Source of the DNA: Brassica napus
Taxonomy: Eukaryota; Streptophyta; Magnoliopsida; Brassicales; Brassicaceae
Assembly (NCBI RefSeq): GCF_020379485.1
Contig: NC_063435.1
Location: 2,418,001 to 2,482,000, forward strand
Direction of reading: 5' to 3'
Length of the DNA stretch: 64,000 nucleotides
Shown piece after piece: positions 22,057-34,497 of this stretch. Below the pieces are notes generated by a model. The model saw only the letters and a program-made list of their open reading frames with translations, ran no database searches and was not told where the DNA came from. The position numbers and the translations under genes are program-made. The first letter of the stretch is position 1. Each line of letters begins with the position of its first letter.

Positions 22057-24359
22057 ATGTCTGCCTCAAGAAAAATGGTTCTTATCAATGATCTCAAGCC
22101 TTTTAAAGAGGAATGGCGAATTCGACTCAAGCTTCTTCATACATGGAAAACAAAGACTGATTATGGGGGCGAATCTCTTGAGTGCATCTTCGCTGACGAA
22201 ACGGTAAGATCATAAGGTTTATAATTAATTTAATTAAGGCATCCCAAATTATATTGAATCTAATACTACGTTTTTGCAGGGTCAAAAAATTCATGCCTCA
22301 TGCAAAAGAACTCTGATGTATCGTGTACAACGCGATATACAGCTGGGAGAATGGAGAGAGCTTGAAAACTTTAAGATTTCAGCTGCTGGAGGTCAATATA
22401 GACCATCAAAATTTCAATACAAACTCACCGTCATTGGAGATACCAAGATAAAACCTACTGATTATCGTGATGAAAATCAGTTCCTCTCTCTAGCAAGTTA
22501 CGAGGAAATTGTAACAGGAAAGCTCAAAACATTTTTTCTGATTGGTATGCACCAAAAACGATCCTCACTTTACTTTCTATTTTGTGTGTAGCACTTTATA
22601 GTTATTTGAATTTATTATGTTGCTTAAACAGATGTTATGGGCCAAGTGGTAGATCTTGGAGAAGTAGCTATCTGTCAATTGAAAACTGGTGAAAACAGGA
22701 AGAGAGTAAACTTTCGTTTGCGTGATACTAGGTATTATTTTTGTATTTCTTTCCGCGCTAATGGTTTTGACACTATTCTGATGTCTCCTACAAATTTTCT
22801 GTGTTTTGCTGATTACCAAATATAGTGGGAATGAACTGGTATGTTGCTTATGGGGACCATACGCTGAGCAAATTGAATCGCATGTGGAAGAATCAAAAGA
22901 TGAACCTATTGTATGCTTGATCCGCTTTGCCAAAATCAGTAATTTTAGAGGTATACACATAATTATTTAAATCGAGTTTACACTCATTCTATTTATCTAA
23001 CCAATTTATTAATCGTTTCCAACCTTCTGAGAAATATATAGGTGAAGTGCAAATCACCAACGCTTTTGATTTTTCAGTTTTGATGCTTAACCCAATCATG
23101 GAGGAAGCTATTGACTTTAGACAGAAGTAAGTTGATTTAAATTGTTTATGCGTATAATATTTATACTAAAAGAAACTATGTTGAATTTCAGGATGTCGCA
23201 AACTGATCTTCCCTTAGCTCTTTTGGGTAGCAGTGATGAAAATAAGGTTATCAAGCAAGTAGTTGATGACTGGAATGAGGTTGACATTAAGTGTATTTCT
23301 GAGATATATCTTGCTGTTGAGGTAACTTAACAAACAATTAAATATTTTCCATAGTGTTAGTCTATCCTATTATTATATGTTTACAAAAATCTTTTGTGTA
23401 ACCATTTAGGCTGAGAGCTGCAAAATCGTCTGTACAATAGAAGCCATAGACACGGATTGGGGTTGGTTCTATTTTGGATGTAACAGGCACAATCGACGTA
23501 CGACCAGAGTTGGTAGGAAGGGCGGTGGTAAGATGGTTGAATCTGAGAAGCCAGTATTCTATTGTGATGTGTGTCGTGCAAACACAACTGATGTCTCACC
23601 CAAGTAATCACCCAAGATTATTATATTATTTTCTCATTGTTTATCAGCCGTGACTTACTTGAAAATTACTAACATTCAATATAATGGTTTGACATTTCCT
23701 AAACCTGCAGGTATAAGCTTCATCTGTTTGTGAAAGATGACACAGGGTCATGCCAGTTAATGTTACTTGACACTGTAGCTAAAACTATTATTGGTGAAAA
23801 AGCTGACACACTTTGGGATGGGTCATATGCTGAGGTAACAAATGTTTATTGGAGATATTTATTTTATTACTTTAAGTATAATTTTGATAGTAATTTTGAG
23901 ATTTACAGATCGAAGACCCAAATATTCTGCCTATTCCAATCAAAAACTGTGTTGGAAAATCCTTTTGTTTTGGTATTTCCATCGCAAATGATAATGTAGC
24001 CAACGGTTCTGATACCTTTAAGGTCTCTGAGGTCTGGTCTGGAAATCACATTCATAGAATAGAATCACTTTCAGAACCAGTATCTCTGATTGAGACCAAT
24101 TCATCTACACTCTCAACCGGCGAGGTCTGGAGATTGTTATTACCCATCCTAACTATTATTTATATATGCATCTTGGTATCCTAATAATTTTTATTATTAT
24201 TAGGTGCGTTTGATTGATTATAACATAGAGAGTTCATCAGATGTTTCAACACCTTTCTCCAAGCGTAAGGAAGGAGATGCTGAGCTTAGTGACATGAATT
24301 CTACATCTAAGAAGCTTCGTGCTCAGAGCATCAAGGTGGAGAAGATTAAGGAAGATTAG
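22057..24359 (+). CDS. RPA1-like single-stranded DNA-binding protein of Helitron
   Basis: Ten exons keep frame: 22057-22203, 22280-22544, 22632-22731, 22826-22950, 23042-23126, 23192-23321, 23410-23603, 23711-23834, 23909-24124 and 24204-24359; 464 aa. Successive OB-fold segments resemble the DNA-binding domains of replication protein A subunit 1 / DUF223 proteins. The third has a zinc-type knuckle: FGCNRHN, then FYCDVCRAN. The tail carries a basic KRKEGD and VEKIKED end. Plant Helitrons often encode such proteins, presumably to coat the displaced strand in rolling-circle transposition. It lies 637 bp upstream of the Rep/helicase gene on the same strand. Confidence 0.85.
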
Positions 24360-24996
24360 TTATGTGAGGACTACCTTACATATGGCCAGTTGTTTGTTTT
24401 GGTTTTTTCATGCTTTTGTTTTGAATTTCCCAGTTATTTCCGCATATCATTTTGTTTTTATTATTTATCTTATTACAACTATTTTGGTTCAATCAACTTT
24501 GTTTTTTATGACTTATGATGTCAAATTGTCCTTACTATATTTACCTAACCAGAAACTTAGCATGTAACACTCTATATCTTATTGTACACTACGATAACTA
24601 CACAACCAAAAGTTTATTCGAAAATACCTGTTTATGCCGTTAGTAAAACAATGCTGTCTATGTAACAACATCCCTTCTCTCGGACTTGCAACTTCCATTC
24701 CAAGTGATCCTATAGAAATCATTTAAAAAAAACGTTATCTAAGAAACGTGAATGACACAGAGCTTTGTCAAATATAACTAAACAGGATTCAATTTTACTG
24801 ACTTAAAAAATAATTAAAAAACGATGTGTAATAAAGATTCTATCAAATATATTCTGTTACCATAAGTGACACACAAAAGGAATTAACTAACAACTATCTT
24901 TCTGCTAGAAATTTAATATTTAAGATCATCCTAAATCCTCATTTCTGCAGTCCATAAAACATAGTAAGGGTTTTCTTTTGCTGAGGCAACCGAACT

Positions 24997-27900
24997 ATGA
25001 AAAGAAAAAGACAGATTTCGAAAGAAATCTCTTACAAGGATAATGATAACACAGGTTTGAAATTACAATCGCTGTCAGGAAACCAGACCATAGACCAGAG
25101 GAATATCCAACCATCTGTTGCTATCTGTTCTGTTTTTAAAAGAATTTTTCATGATCTGGATCTACGACCTATTTCTAAGTATATTAATGTGCGAGAAGGC
25201 CAGAATATCAGCACACCAAAAACCCCAACTTGCAAACGCAGATGTGTTCTCGGTAATGATTTACTAAAACGTGGTTTTCATCTTCAAAATAATGATATGT
25301 TAAATAAGCACTGATCTTCTTATCATTCTCTTCGTTTCAGGTGTTGATTTGGTGTCAAACCAGAATCAAAATACGCCTTTGCAAAGAAGCTGTTTGACAT
25401 CTTTATCATGTAAGCAGAAATATGTACACAGGAGAATATCGGCTAAGAGAGTGAATATAATAAACCTTTTGGTAGTGTTATATCTAATGTTTTGTTCTAT
25501 GTGTAGCTAAAGATAAAAGCTCAGCAGAAAATAAAACACTACAGAAGTGTCTACAGCGAAGGAAGAAAATACCAGTTCTCAGGGACATTACTAATTTCAG
25601 TGAAACACATTTCAGTGAAGTTGATAATGCTCAAGAAGGTCTGTGTACAAGGACACCAAAAACTCCAAGTTATAAACGTAGACGTGTGCTCGGTAAGTCT
25701 ATTTAATAAACCTAAAATTTTACATGATCTTATTTAATAATATACATGATTGCAGGTGTGTCTCTGGACTCAAACCAGTCTACAAAAACTACAGAGAAGA
25801 GAAGTTGTTTTACTGTTTTGTCATGTAAGAATGTATATGTATCTAAATCTAAACAAATGGTTTAAAAAATGAAGTACATGTTTCTAAACAAAAGAATGTT
25901 TTTGGTAGTGTTTTTTATAATTTTTACAAAATTGTGTAGCTAAAGATCAGAGGTCAACAGAGACAAACACCACACATGTACCAAACAAGAGGAAGCAACG
26001 ACAGAACAAAATATCAGTTGGATATGACATTCCCAATATAGACCAACTACACGATGATCATATTGAAGATGATCTAGAAGAAATGAATGATTGTGATGTT
26101 GATATTGAAGGTGATTTGTTTTCATATGTGTTTTAATAGTATTGATGTTACAGAAATTGTACCTCTTTGTCCTAACGTTTTTGTACCTATTTTCATTGTA
26201 CAGGAATAATTGAGGAAATTGATGCTGACCTAGAGTTTGATGTTAGCTCACAAGAAACTACAGACTCTGAAAATGATGATCTCGGCGTAGATGTATCTAA
26301 CGCAAACATAACATATCCATTTAGGCAGAAGTCAAAAGAAAAACTAAACCTCTTAGAAAGAGTTCTATATGTAAATCAAGAGGTATATGATATATTCAAT
26401 TTGCATGTGAATTTCATTATGATTGTATTTGCTATAATATTAAAAGTATATTGTCGTTTTTAAATATGCAGATTATATAGATGAGGGTGATCCATCATAC
26501 ACATGTTCCCATTGTGGTGCTATTATGTGGTATGGAGAACGGATTAACAGGCGCAGGAATACACATACTCCTTCTTTTACTTTATGTTGTGGGCAAGGTC
26601 AAGTTGTGCTGCCCCTTCTAAAAGAACCACCAGAAGTACTGAAAAAGTTAATGATGGGAGATGACAAGTTAAGCAAACATTTTCAGAAAAATCTCAGAAC
26701 TTATAATATGGTTTTCTCATTTACTTCGCTTGGAGGAAAAGTTGAAAGATCCGTGAAGAAAGGTGTTGGTCCAGATATGTTTCAGTTGCACGGAGAAAAT
26801 TACCATCTACTTGGGAGTTTGAGACCACCAGATGGTAAGACAGCCAAATTTGGACAGCTATACATAGCTGACACTGAAAATGAAGTGAAAAACAGAGCCA
26901 ATTGTTTGAGGTAACCATTGATGCTTTGAACAGTTTGTTATATTATGATATGCGACCTCTGATTTGTTCAGCATTCTAACATTTGGGTTTTTTTTGTTGT
27001 ATTTTACAGCAACAGTAGCATGAGTGTAAAAGTAAAAAAGCTGATACTTTGAAGGAAGAAATCATTGAGGTTTTGATGAAGATGTTGAATGAAGTGAATC
27101 CCTATGTTAAGCAGTTTAGGTCTGCCAGAGAACGATTTGATACAAATCCTGAAGATGCATTTCACATGAGGATTATTAGTGATAGGCTCACTGATGGAAG
27201 AACCTATAACGCACCTATGGCATCTGAAGTGGCTGCATTAATTCCTGGCGATTTTAATCTTGATATGGATAAAAGAGATATAGTGCTTCAACAACATTCA
27301 GGAAAGCTTATGAGAATTAATGAAATTCATGCATCCTATCTAGCACTCCAGTATCCTCTACTGTTCACATATGGAGAAGATGGTTTCAGGCTTGGGATTA
27401 AGAAAGGTGTTACTGAAGCTACCAAGAAACAGAAGAAAGCTACAATTAGTATGAGGCAGTTCTTTGCATATCGTCTTCACGAACGCAAGAATGAGTCGGG
27501 ACATCTCCTTCATGCTCGACGTCTATTTCAACAGTTTTTGGTTGATGCCTACACCACTATAGAGTCTAATCGTCTACGCTATCTTAAGTTGAATCAGTCG
27601 TCTTTGCGATCTGACAGTTTTGACTCTATTAAAGAGTCTGAAAATGCTGGGAGGACTAATATGAATGAACAAGGGACAGAATTTGTGTTGCCAGCTTCTT
27701 TCACTGGTGGTCCTAGATACATGAAGAACAATTATTTGGATGCTATGACCATTTGTAAGCATTTCGGATTTCCTGACCTTTTCATCACCTTTACGTGCAA
27801 TCCTAAATGGCCAGAGCTCACCAGATTCCTTAAGACAAGAAACTTGAAGCCAGAAGACAGACCAGAAGTTATTTGTCGGATTTTCAAAATGAAACTTGAA

Positions 27901-30900
27901 TCGTTGATGGATGATTTAACTAAGAAGCACATTCTTGGGAAGACAGTCTCATGTGAGTTAATGTTTATATATCTAATCTATTTAACTTTTCATACTTACT
28001 AATAATTTTTTTTACAGCTATGTACACAATAGAGTTTCAGAAACGTGGTCTACCTCATGCACACATTCTTCTGTTCATGCATTCTGACTACAAGCTTCCC
28101 ACCACAGATGACATAGACAAGATTATTTCTGCGGAAATCCCTGATAAAACAACAGAGCCTAATCTTTATGAAGTTGTTAAAGACATGATGATGCATGGAC
28201 CATGTGGAGCTGCGAATATGAATTCTCCATGCATTGAGAATGGATTGTGTTCTAAGGGATATCCAAAACCATATGCTGAAAGGACTACCGTTAATAAAGA
28301 TGGGTTTCCTGTATATAGAAGGCGTGAACAAGTGGAAAATTATGTCGAGAAGAGTGGTGTGAAATGTGATAATCAATGGGTTATTCCTTACAATAAGGAA
28401 CTCTCTCTTCGTTACCGAGCTCACATAAATGTTGAATGGTGCAACCAAGCCGGCTCAATTAAATACTTATTTAAGTATATTAATAAAGGTCAAGATCGTG
28501 TCACTGTGGCTGTGGAACCTCCTGACCATGTTGTTACAAACCAATTGGGAAGTCTTGATGGAAGTGTGGAGAAAATAAAAGACGAATTCAAAGATTTTTT
28601 TGACTGCAGGTAGTAAACATGATTCCATTTCATAAAAGAAATACCCGAGTCAATATATATATAAATGTGAACAAATATATAGCGTGTGTTAACAATTTTT
28701 TTGTTTGTTGTAGATATGTTTCTGCCTGTGAAGGTGCCTGGAGAACTTTCGGTTTTCCAATTCATTATCGATCTACTGCAGTCGAGAAGCTTAGTTTTCA
28801 TCTTCCTGGAAAACAACATGTTATATTCAAAGGTAAAGATAAGATGGAAGCTGTGGTTAGTCGTAAGCTCATTGAGAATACAATGTTCTTAGCATGGTTT
28901 GAGTTGTGTAAGATCGATTCACTTGCGAAAACCCTCACATATGCGGAAATACCGAACTTCTTTACTTACGATAAGAAGTTGAAGAAATTCAAAAGAAGGA
29001 AAAGAGGATTTAGTCTTGGCAGGATTAATTATGCTCCACGTAAACAAGAAGATTCATATTATCTCCGCGTGTTGTTGAACATTGTAAGAGGTCCTACCAG
29101 TTATGAGGATATAAAGACATTTGAAGGTGTTCTTTACGAGAGTTACAAAGAAGCATGTTGTGCACGTGGCTTATTAGACGATGATCACGAGTATATTGAT
29201 GATTTGTTGAGGAGAAGTTATGATAGCTCTGCAAGTGATTTACGACAGTGTTTTGCTATGATGCTTAATAATGATAGTTTAGCATCACCAGAGAATGTTT
29301 GGGAACACACGTGGGAGTGTCTGTCGGAGGATATTGAATATAACCGGAGAATATATTTCAAAAGACCAGGTTATTCTTTACTGTGAAAAATTATATAAAA
29401 TTTCTATAAATATATATATCTAGAGATTATTTATGTCTTGAGGTGGCAGAGGTGTTTAACAGTTTCTGTTTCTTTTTCTAGGACTTGTGTTGAGTGATGA
29501 GGAGAAGCAAAACTATGCTTTACAAGAGATTGAAAAGCTTTTGAGACACAACGGGGATTCACTTGAGAGATTTACTAATATGCCAAAGGTTCCAAAATCA
29601 AGTATTAACGATTCAAATGTTCTTATACTGGATGAGCGTAGCTATTCGCGCGAAGTGTTGTTGGAAACCCTTGAGAGAGATGTTCCAAAGATGACAGAAG
29701 AACAAAGGAGAATATTTGATGAGATTCTTGATGCTGTGACTAAAGGAACAGGAGGGACTTTTTTTGTTTATGGATTTGGTGGGACTGGTAAAACTTTCCT
29801 TTGGAAATTACTATCAGCAGCTATTAGATCTAAAGGCGATATTGTTCTTAATGTTGCATCGAGTGGAATTGCTTCGTTGTTGTTACCTGGTGGTAGGACA
29901 GCTCATTCTAGATTTGGGATACCTCTTAATCCTGATGAGTTTTCATCATGTGCGCTTGCTCATGGAACAGATCAAGCTAATTTAGTAAAAGAAGCATCGC
30001 TCATTATATGGGATGAAGCACCTATGATGAACAAGCATTGTTTTGAAGCATTGGATAGAAGTCTGACTGATATTGTTGGGAAACACAGAAACAAACCTTT
30101 TGGTGGAAAAGTTGTTGTTTTTGGAGGTGATTTTAGACAGGTTCTACCAGTAATAAATGGAGGTGGTAGGGCAGACATTGTTTTGGCAACATTGAATTCT
30201 TCTTATCTATGGGAGCACTGTAAAGTTCTAAAACTCACAAAGAACATGCGGTTGCTATCTGGTTGTTTGACAACTGAAGAGGCAAATGATCTTAAGGACT
30301 TCTCAGATTGGATATTAAAAGTGGGTGAAGGCAAACTCGCAGAGCCTAATGATGGCGAAGCTGAGATCGAAATCCCTCAAGAGTTTTTGATTACCAACTC
30401 TGAAGATCCTATAGACGCTATCAGCAAAGCCGTGTATGGTGATTATTTATCCTTACAAGAAAACAAAGATCCAAGATTCTTCCAAGAAAGAGCTATTCTA
30501 TGTCCTACCAATGAAGATGTTAATATGGTCAATGATTACATGTTGGATAAGCTTGATGGTAATTTTATAAATATTGCTATCGATTTATTAGCTGACTTAT
30601 ATTCATATTTGTGTACTAATCAAGTGTTTTGTAATTTTGCAGGAGAAGAAAAGATATATACCAGCGCAGATAGTATTGATCCAATTGACAAAATTTCATT
30701 CAATGATGAAGCTCTGGGTCCTGATTTTCTCAACAAAATAAAGGTTTCTGGTTTGCCAAACCATAGTCTTAGGCTCAAGGTCGGATGTCCTGTTATGGTT
30801 TTAAGAAACATAAATCCTGCAGCTGGGTTAATGAATGGAACAAGACTACAGATCACTCAACTTATGGATTTTATGGTTAAAGCTAAGATCATTACTGGAG

Positions 30901-31229
30901 AGAAGGTCGGAAATACAGTATATATTCCTAGATTGTTGATCACTCCATCAGACACAAGATTGCCTTTTAAAATGCGTAGAAGGCAATTACCTTTGGCTGT
31001 GGCTTTCGCAATAACTATTAACAAAAGTCAAGGGCAATCACTATCTGAAGTTGGTTTATTTCTACCAAGACCTGTGTTTTCACATGGACAGCTATACGTG
31101 GCTGTTTCAAGGGTCACATCAAAGAAAGGACTGAAAATTTTGATTGTCGACAAAGATGGTAAAGCTAAACAGAAAACTACTAATGTTGTTTTCAAAGAGG
31201 TTTTTAATAACCTTGAAGAGTCTGAGTGA
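24997..31229 (+). CDS. Helitron Rep/helicase (RepHel) gene, probably with small frame lesions
   Basis: RepHel nicks the element ends and unwinds DNA. N-terminal exons: 24997-25252, 25341-25409, 25507-25692, 25756-25824, 25940-26110 and 26204-26382. Main exons: 26472-26910, about 27033-27952, 28018-28609, 28714-29369, 29482-30558 and 30643-31229. Rep motifs are [15 protein letters not shown] (HUH-type HAH) and [11 protein letters not shown] (two catalytic Tyr). Helicase motifs are Walker A GFGGTGKT, motif [20 protein letters not shown] and the C-terminal [11 protein letters not shown] with [13 protein letters not shown]1-like. The exon joining at 26382/26472 does not keep frame, and the next one does so only with a poor acceptor. 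The element may thus be slightly damaged, or my boundaries may be wrong. Confidence 0.85.
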
Positions 31230-31719
31230 TAAGGTATTCTCGCATTCTGATTATGTTTAAGTTTTTCTGCTGTTGTAGATATTTTAAAAATTTAACCCCA
31301 ACAACTGTTTTTGAGGCATGCAGGTTCAGATGATGCATTGAGAATCGTTGGGATGTAAGGGTATCTCTTACTTGTGCGCAACCAGAAAGTGATTTTTATA
31401 TTTATATTGTTTATGTTCCTTTCATGATTCAGACAAGCATGATTGTTTTCTCTAAGCAAATTTGTTTAGTGTGTTTCTGAAGATGGTTGTTTTAGTTTGA
31501 CAAATTAGAGTTTTTCTTTAACTGTTATACTTAGTGTTTTTCTTTAATTTAGATATTTATGAACGTCTTTGTTATTTATAACACATTCATTCACAAGAAC
31601 CCAGATATGCATCGTTATTCAATCAATCCTAAAGCCATATAATACTATCTAAGGCAATGGTTCAATCTTCTTTCTAAATCTACATTGCTTTCATCTAAGT
31701 TAAGATCATAGTTACTAAC

Positions 31720-32370
31720 CGTGAGTTGTTGTCTGGATTCACTTGCTGAACGTGGGAGAGAAACTTCTTTCTTCATAGCTTCTGATCGTTCTTTCACCAA
31801 CATCTGTTCATTAAAAAAAAAAACTCACGCTCAGCACACTAGAAAAGTACACAAAATTAATAACTGCCCCTCCTTACTTCTTTTCAACTTACTTGGGCTC
31901 TGATCACGAAAATCACTTTCTTCCTTCTCCACTGCCTTGCCAAAGAAAAGGTTCTCTGTAGAAGCAACCTCACCAGACTCCTTTGATAGAACTTCCCGAT
32001 CTATCAACTCCATTATAGGTCCAATAAACTTCTTCTATGTTTGAGGGAATTATACATAAGCTGTTATGCCAATTCCAATAAATATACACACTTACAAACC
32101 AAATAAATAATTAACAAAAATGAGAAACACCTTTATATTGCTCATGAATGAACAATGGCAGATTCTTCAAGGCCCGCCAAGGGGTCAATTTGCAAACATT
32201 GAAATGAAATTTGACAAGAAACATCATCACCAAATTAATATACAGTTACCAAATTCTCTAATTAATTGAATAATTAACAAAAAATACTTACCATGTACAC
32301 TCTGATAATCTCAAATCCTCTTCCATCTTCTCTGTTCGTATTCTCCTATGAAGCCCGTGTGTTAAGACAT
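31720..32370 (-). pseudogene. Antisense gene fragment carried by the Helitron
   Basis: On the minus strand several exon-like blocks bounded by AG and GTAAG signals can be read. Roughly 32354-32294 gives ENTNREDGRGFEIIRVYM. About 32210-32130 gives CKLTPWRALKNLPLFIHEQY. About 32030-31892 gives KKFIGPIMELIDREVLSKES and on to FRDQSP. About 31804-31730 gives MLVKERSEAMKKEVSLPRSA. The blocks run in proper 5' to 3' order and have no start or terminal domain, typical of a captured host gene piece. I do not recognise the parent gene. It could instead be chance open reading. Confidence 0.4.
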
Positions 32371-33034
32371 GAATTTTTATAAACTACTCTTCTATGAAAT
32401 GTTTCTTAGCTTGACGCCTGCTCCCGTTCTACATGATGTAGATCGCCAACAATCAATGTCTAGAGCAAAATTTATCAAAACCTAAAGAACCTCTAAAACA
32501 GAAGCTTTATAGAAATAAAACAAAACCTTAAGATTCGCAAAAGGAAAAGCTTTAATAGTGATTAGGGGTGGTTACCGTTTTTCTCTTACGATCTGCACTC
32601 ATATTCTTAGGTTTGATTTGGAATCAGAAGAACATGTCGTCTGGATCTTATGTTTGTTTTGATCGAAAAATATTTTTTTATCAATTTTTGTCGGTGACAA
32701 AGAAAACTGTTCGTTTGTTCCCGGAAAAAAAAATAACAGATACCTAATGAGTTTGTTTTGATAAAACGTTTTTTTTTGGGCCCAACCCACTTTTAAAACA
32801 TGACAGCCCAAATCATAATCTTTATTTTGTTTTTTTGCAACATCATGCCCAAATCATAATCTAAATTACATTTTCATTGAAATTTTGATTAATATTTTGT
32901 TTATAAAAATTATCTAAAGAAATAAATTATTGAATGGTTAAAAAATATGAATCTTCTTTCTTTCTATAAAAACATAAATTTAATTTGAAATATAAAGACT
33001 TTGTTTACATAAATTCAATAAAATTGATAGCATA

Positions 33035-33273
33035 TCTATATTATTAAAGAATTATTAACATTTTAATATTATATATGTGCTATGTAGCTTTTTGTAAACA
33101 AAAAATTGTACATTTACAATGGAAAACAAAAAAACGTTATTAAAAAGAATACTAATACCGCGATACAATTCTCTAACATCGTGACACATCTAAAGTATAT
33201 AATATTTACATGGAAAACAAAAATCATTCTTGCAAAAGCCAACACCCGCGCGGGCGCGCGGGTCCATCTCTAG
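33035..33273 (+). mobile_element. Possible small non-autonomous Helitron or second 5' terminus
   Basis: TCTATATTATTAAAG, identical to the start at 19899 and again preceded by A, occurs at 33035. From there to the CTAG at 33270-33273 is 239 bp with no coding capacity. Either a short Helitron was inserted near the end of the large one, or the two share the same 3' terminus. Confidence 0.55.
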
Positions 33274-34497
33274 TTTTCATTATAATGAAAATCAGCCAAC
33301 AAGGAAGTATATTTTGTTTTACATTTTCAGAGTATATATTTAATAAACTACTGGTTTTATAGTTATTATTTTACTCATCAATTAACAGTAATAAAAGGTG
33401 AAACAAAAAATTTACATTTTTTGTGTTGAAATTAATGTTCTAAAATTAGTATAGACAACATCTAAGTAGTAAATTAATCACAATACAATACAATTAAATT
33501 AGTCTAAGTTGATTTAAATATATTTAAATTAACTAAAGTGTATTATAATTAGTTTAACTATATCAACGTCACCATTCTTTTATCTATAAAAATGATGATT
33601 TTCCAATTTTTAGTATATTCATTTTAATGTTTCATTAAAATAATCTTCTTATTAATAAAATAATCTTCTTATTAATAAAATAATTTTCTTATTAATCACA
33701 AAATTAATCAAATATGCAATATAATTTAAAATATATAATTAATAAATAAAATTATTTATTAACAATTAAAGTCCACATAATCCCCATGATTATGTGTTAG
33801 TACTTTATACATCATCTACTAATTTTTTACCGGTTTCTTGAGCATCAATGAAATAAACATAGGCGAAATATACGTTTAATATAAAATAAAACACTTTTTA
33901 TTTGGTTTTCAGTTGAAAACCGAATGTAAAAACGAACCAAACGAAAGTAGGAAGCTCATTAACCATATTGATTAGGCTTGGGTATTTTTTTTATCCCAAA
34001 CCAAAATTCAAACTTTAACCCCAACCGAAAAATCTAAAATCTGGTTATAACGGGATCTAAGAATTAGGTATTTAGATTTGGTTATAACATGAACCAAGCT
34101 GAAATCCGAACTATGATATAAAAATATCCAAAATTAGTTCACTATATTAACTTTTTAATATATGTTAAACCAATTAGATAACTTAGAGCATTTTAAAGAT
34201 TTTGTAGTTTATTTAATTTGTTATTTTGAATACTTATTAGTTAGTTTAGGTAGTTTAACTAATTTTATCTAGATTTTTGAATAATTTATATATTTTAAGT
34301 TTTTTGATCATTTTTTTTTAATTTTTATATAAAAAATTTGGGATCGAAGATTTTAGACACCAGTTATAAATTGTAAGGATCCAAACTGAACCCGATCCAA
34401 AAACTAGTAAAACTCGAATAGGATTTATGAGCATAGTACCAAAAATACGAAATCCTATTCAACCAAACCGGACACCAAACCCCCAACCTTAATATTG
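33274..34497. repeat. AT-rich repeat-bearing spacer before the F-box cluster
   Basis: No gene is seen. A unit of about 20 bp (AAATAATCTTCTTATTAATA type) occurs three times at 33641-33700. At about 33972-34487 the ends look like imperfect inverted repeats (TTAGGCTTGGGTATT against the reverse complement TTAAGGTTGGGGGTTTGG), suggesting an old non-autonomous DNA element of about 515 bp. The same G-rich end type appears near 63-95. Confidence 0.4.

Larger units (their letters stand above)
19899..33273 (+). mobile_element. Helitron with RPA-like and Rep/helicase genes
   Basis: The 5' terminus is TCTATATTATTAAAG directly after a host A (19898). The 3' terminus is a perfect 9-bp hairpin at 33244-33263, then CTAG at 33270-33273, followed by host T. 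Length is 13,375 bp with no target-site duplication, as Helitrons insert between A and T. Inside, all on the plus strand, are a short RPA1-like gene, a full RPA1-like gene and a Rep/helicase gene, the standard coding set of plant autonomous Helitrons. An antisense gene fragment lies near the 3' end. A second Helitron-type 5' end at 33035 makes the true 3' boundary of the large element ambiguous. Confidence 0.85.

Noticed and set aside
32599..32811. 70-codon minus-strand frame in the Helitron 3' part
   Set aside because: Low-complexity, Lys/Phe-rich and without splice borders matching the antisense fragment.
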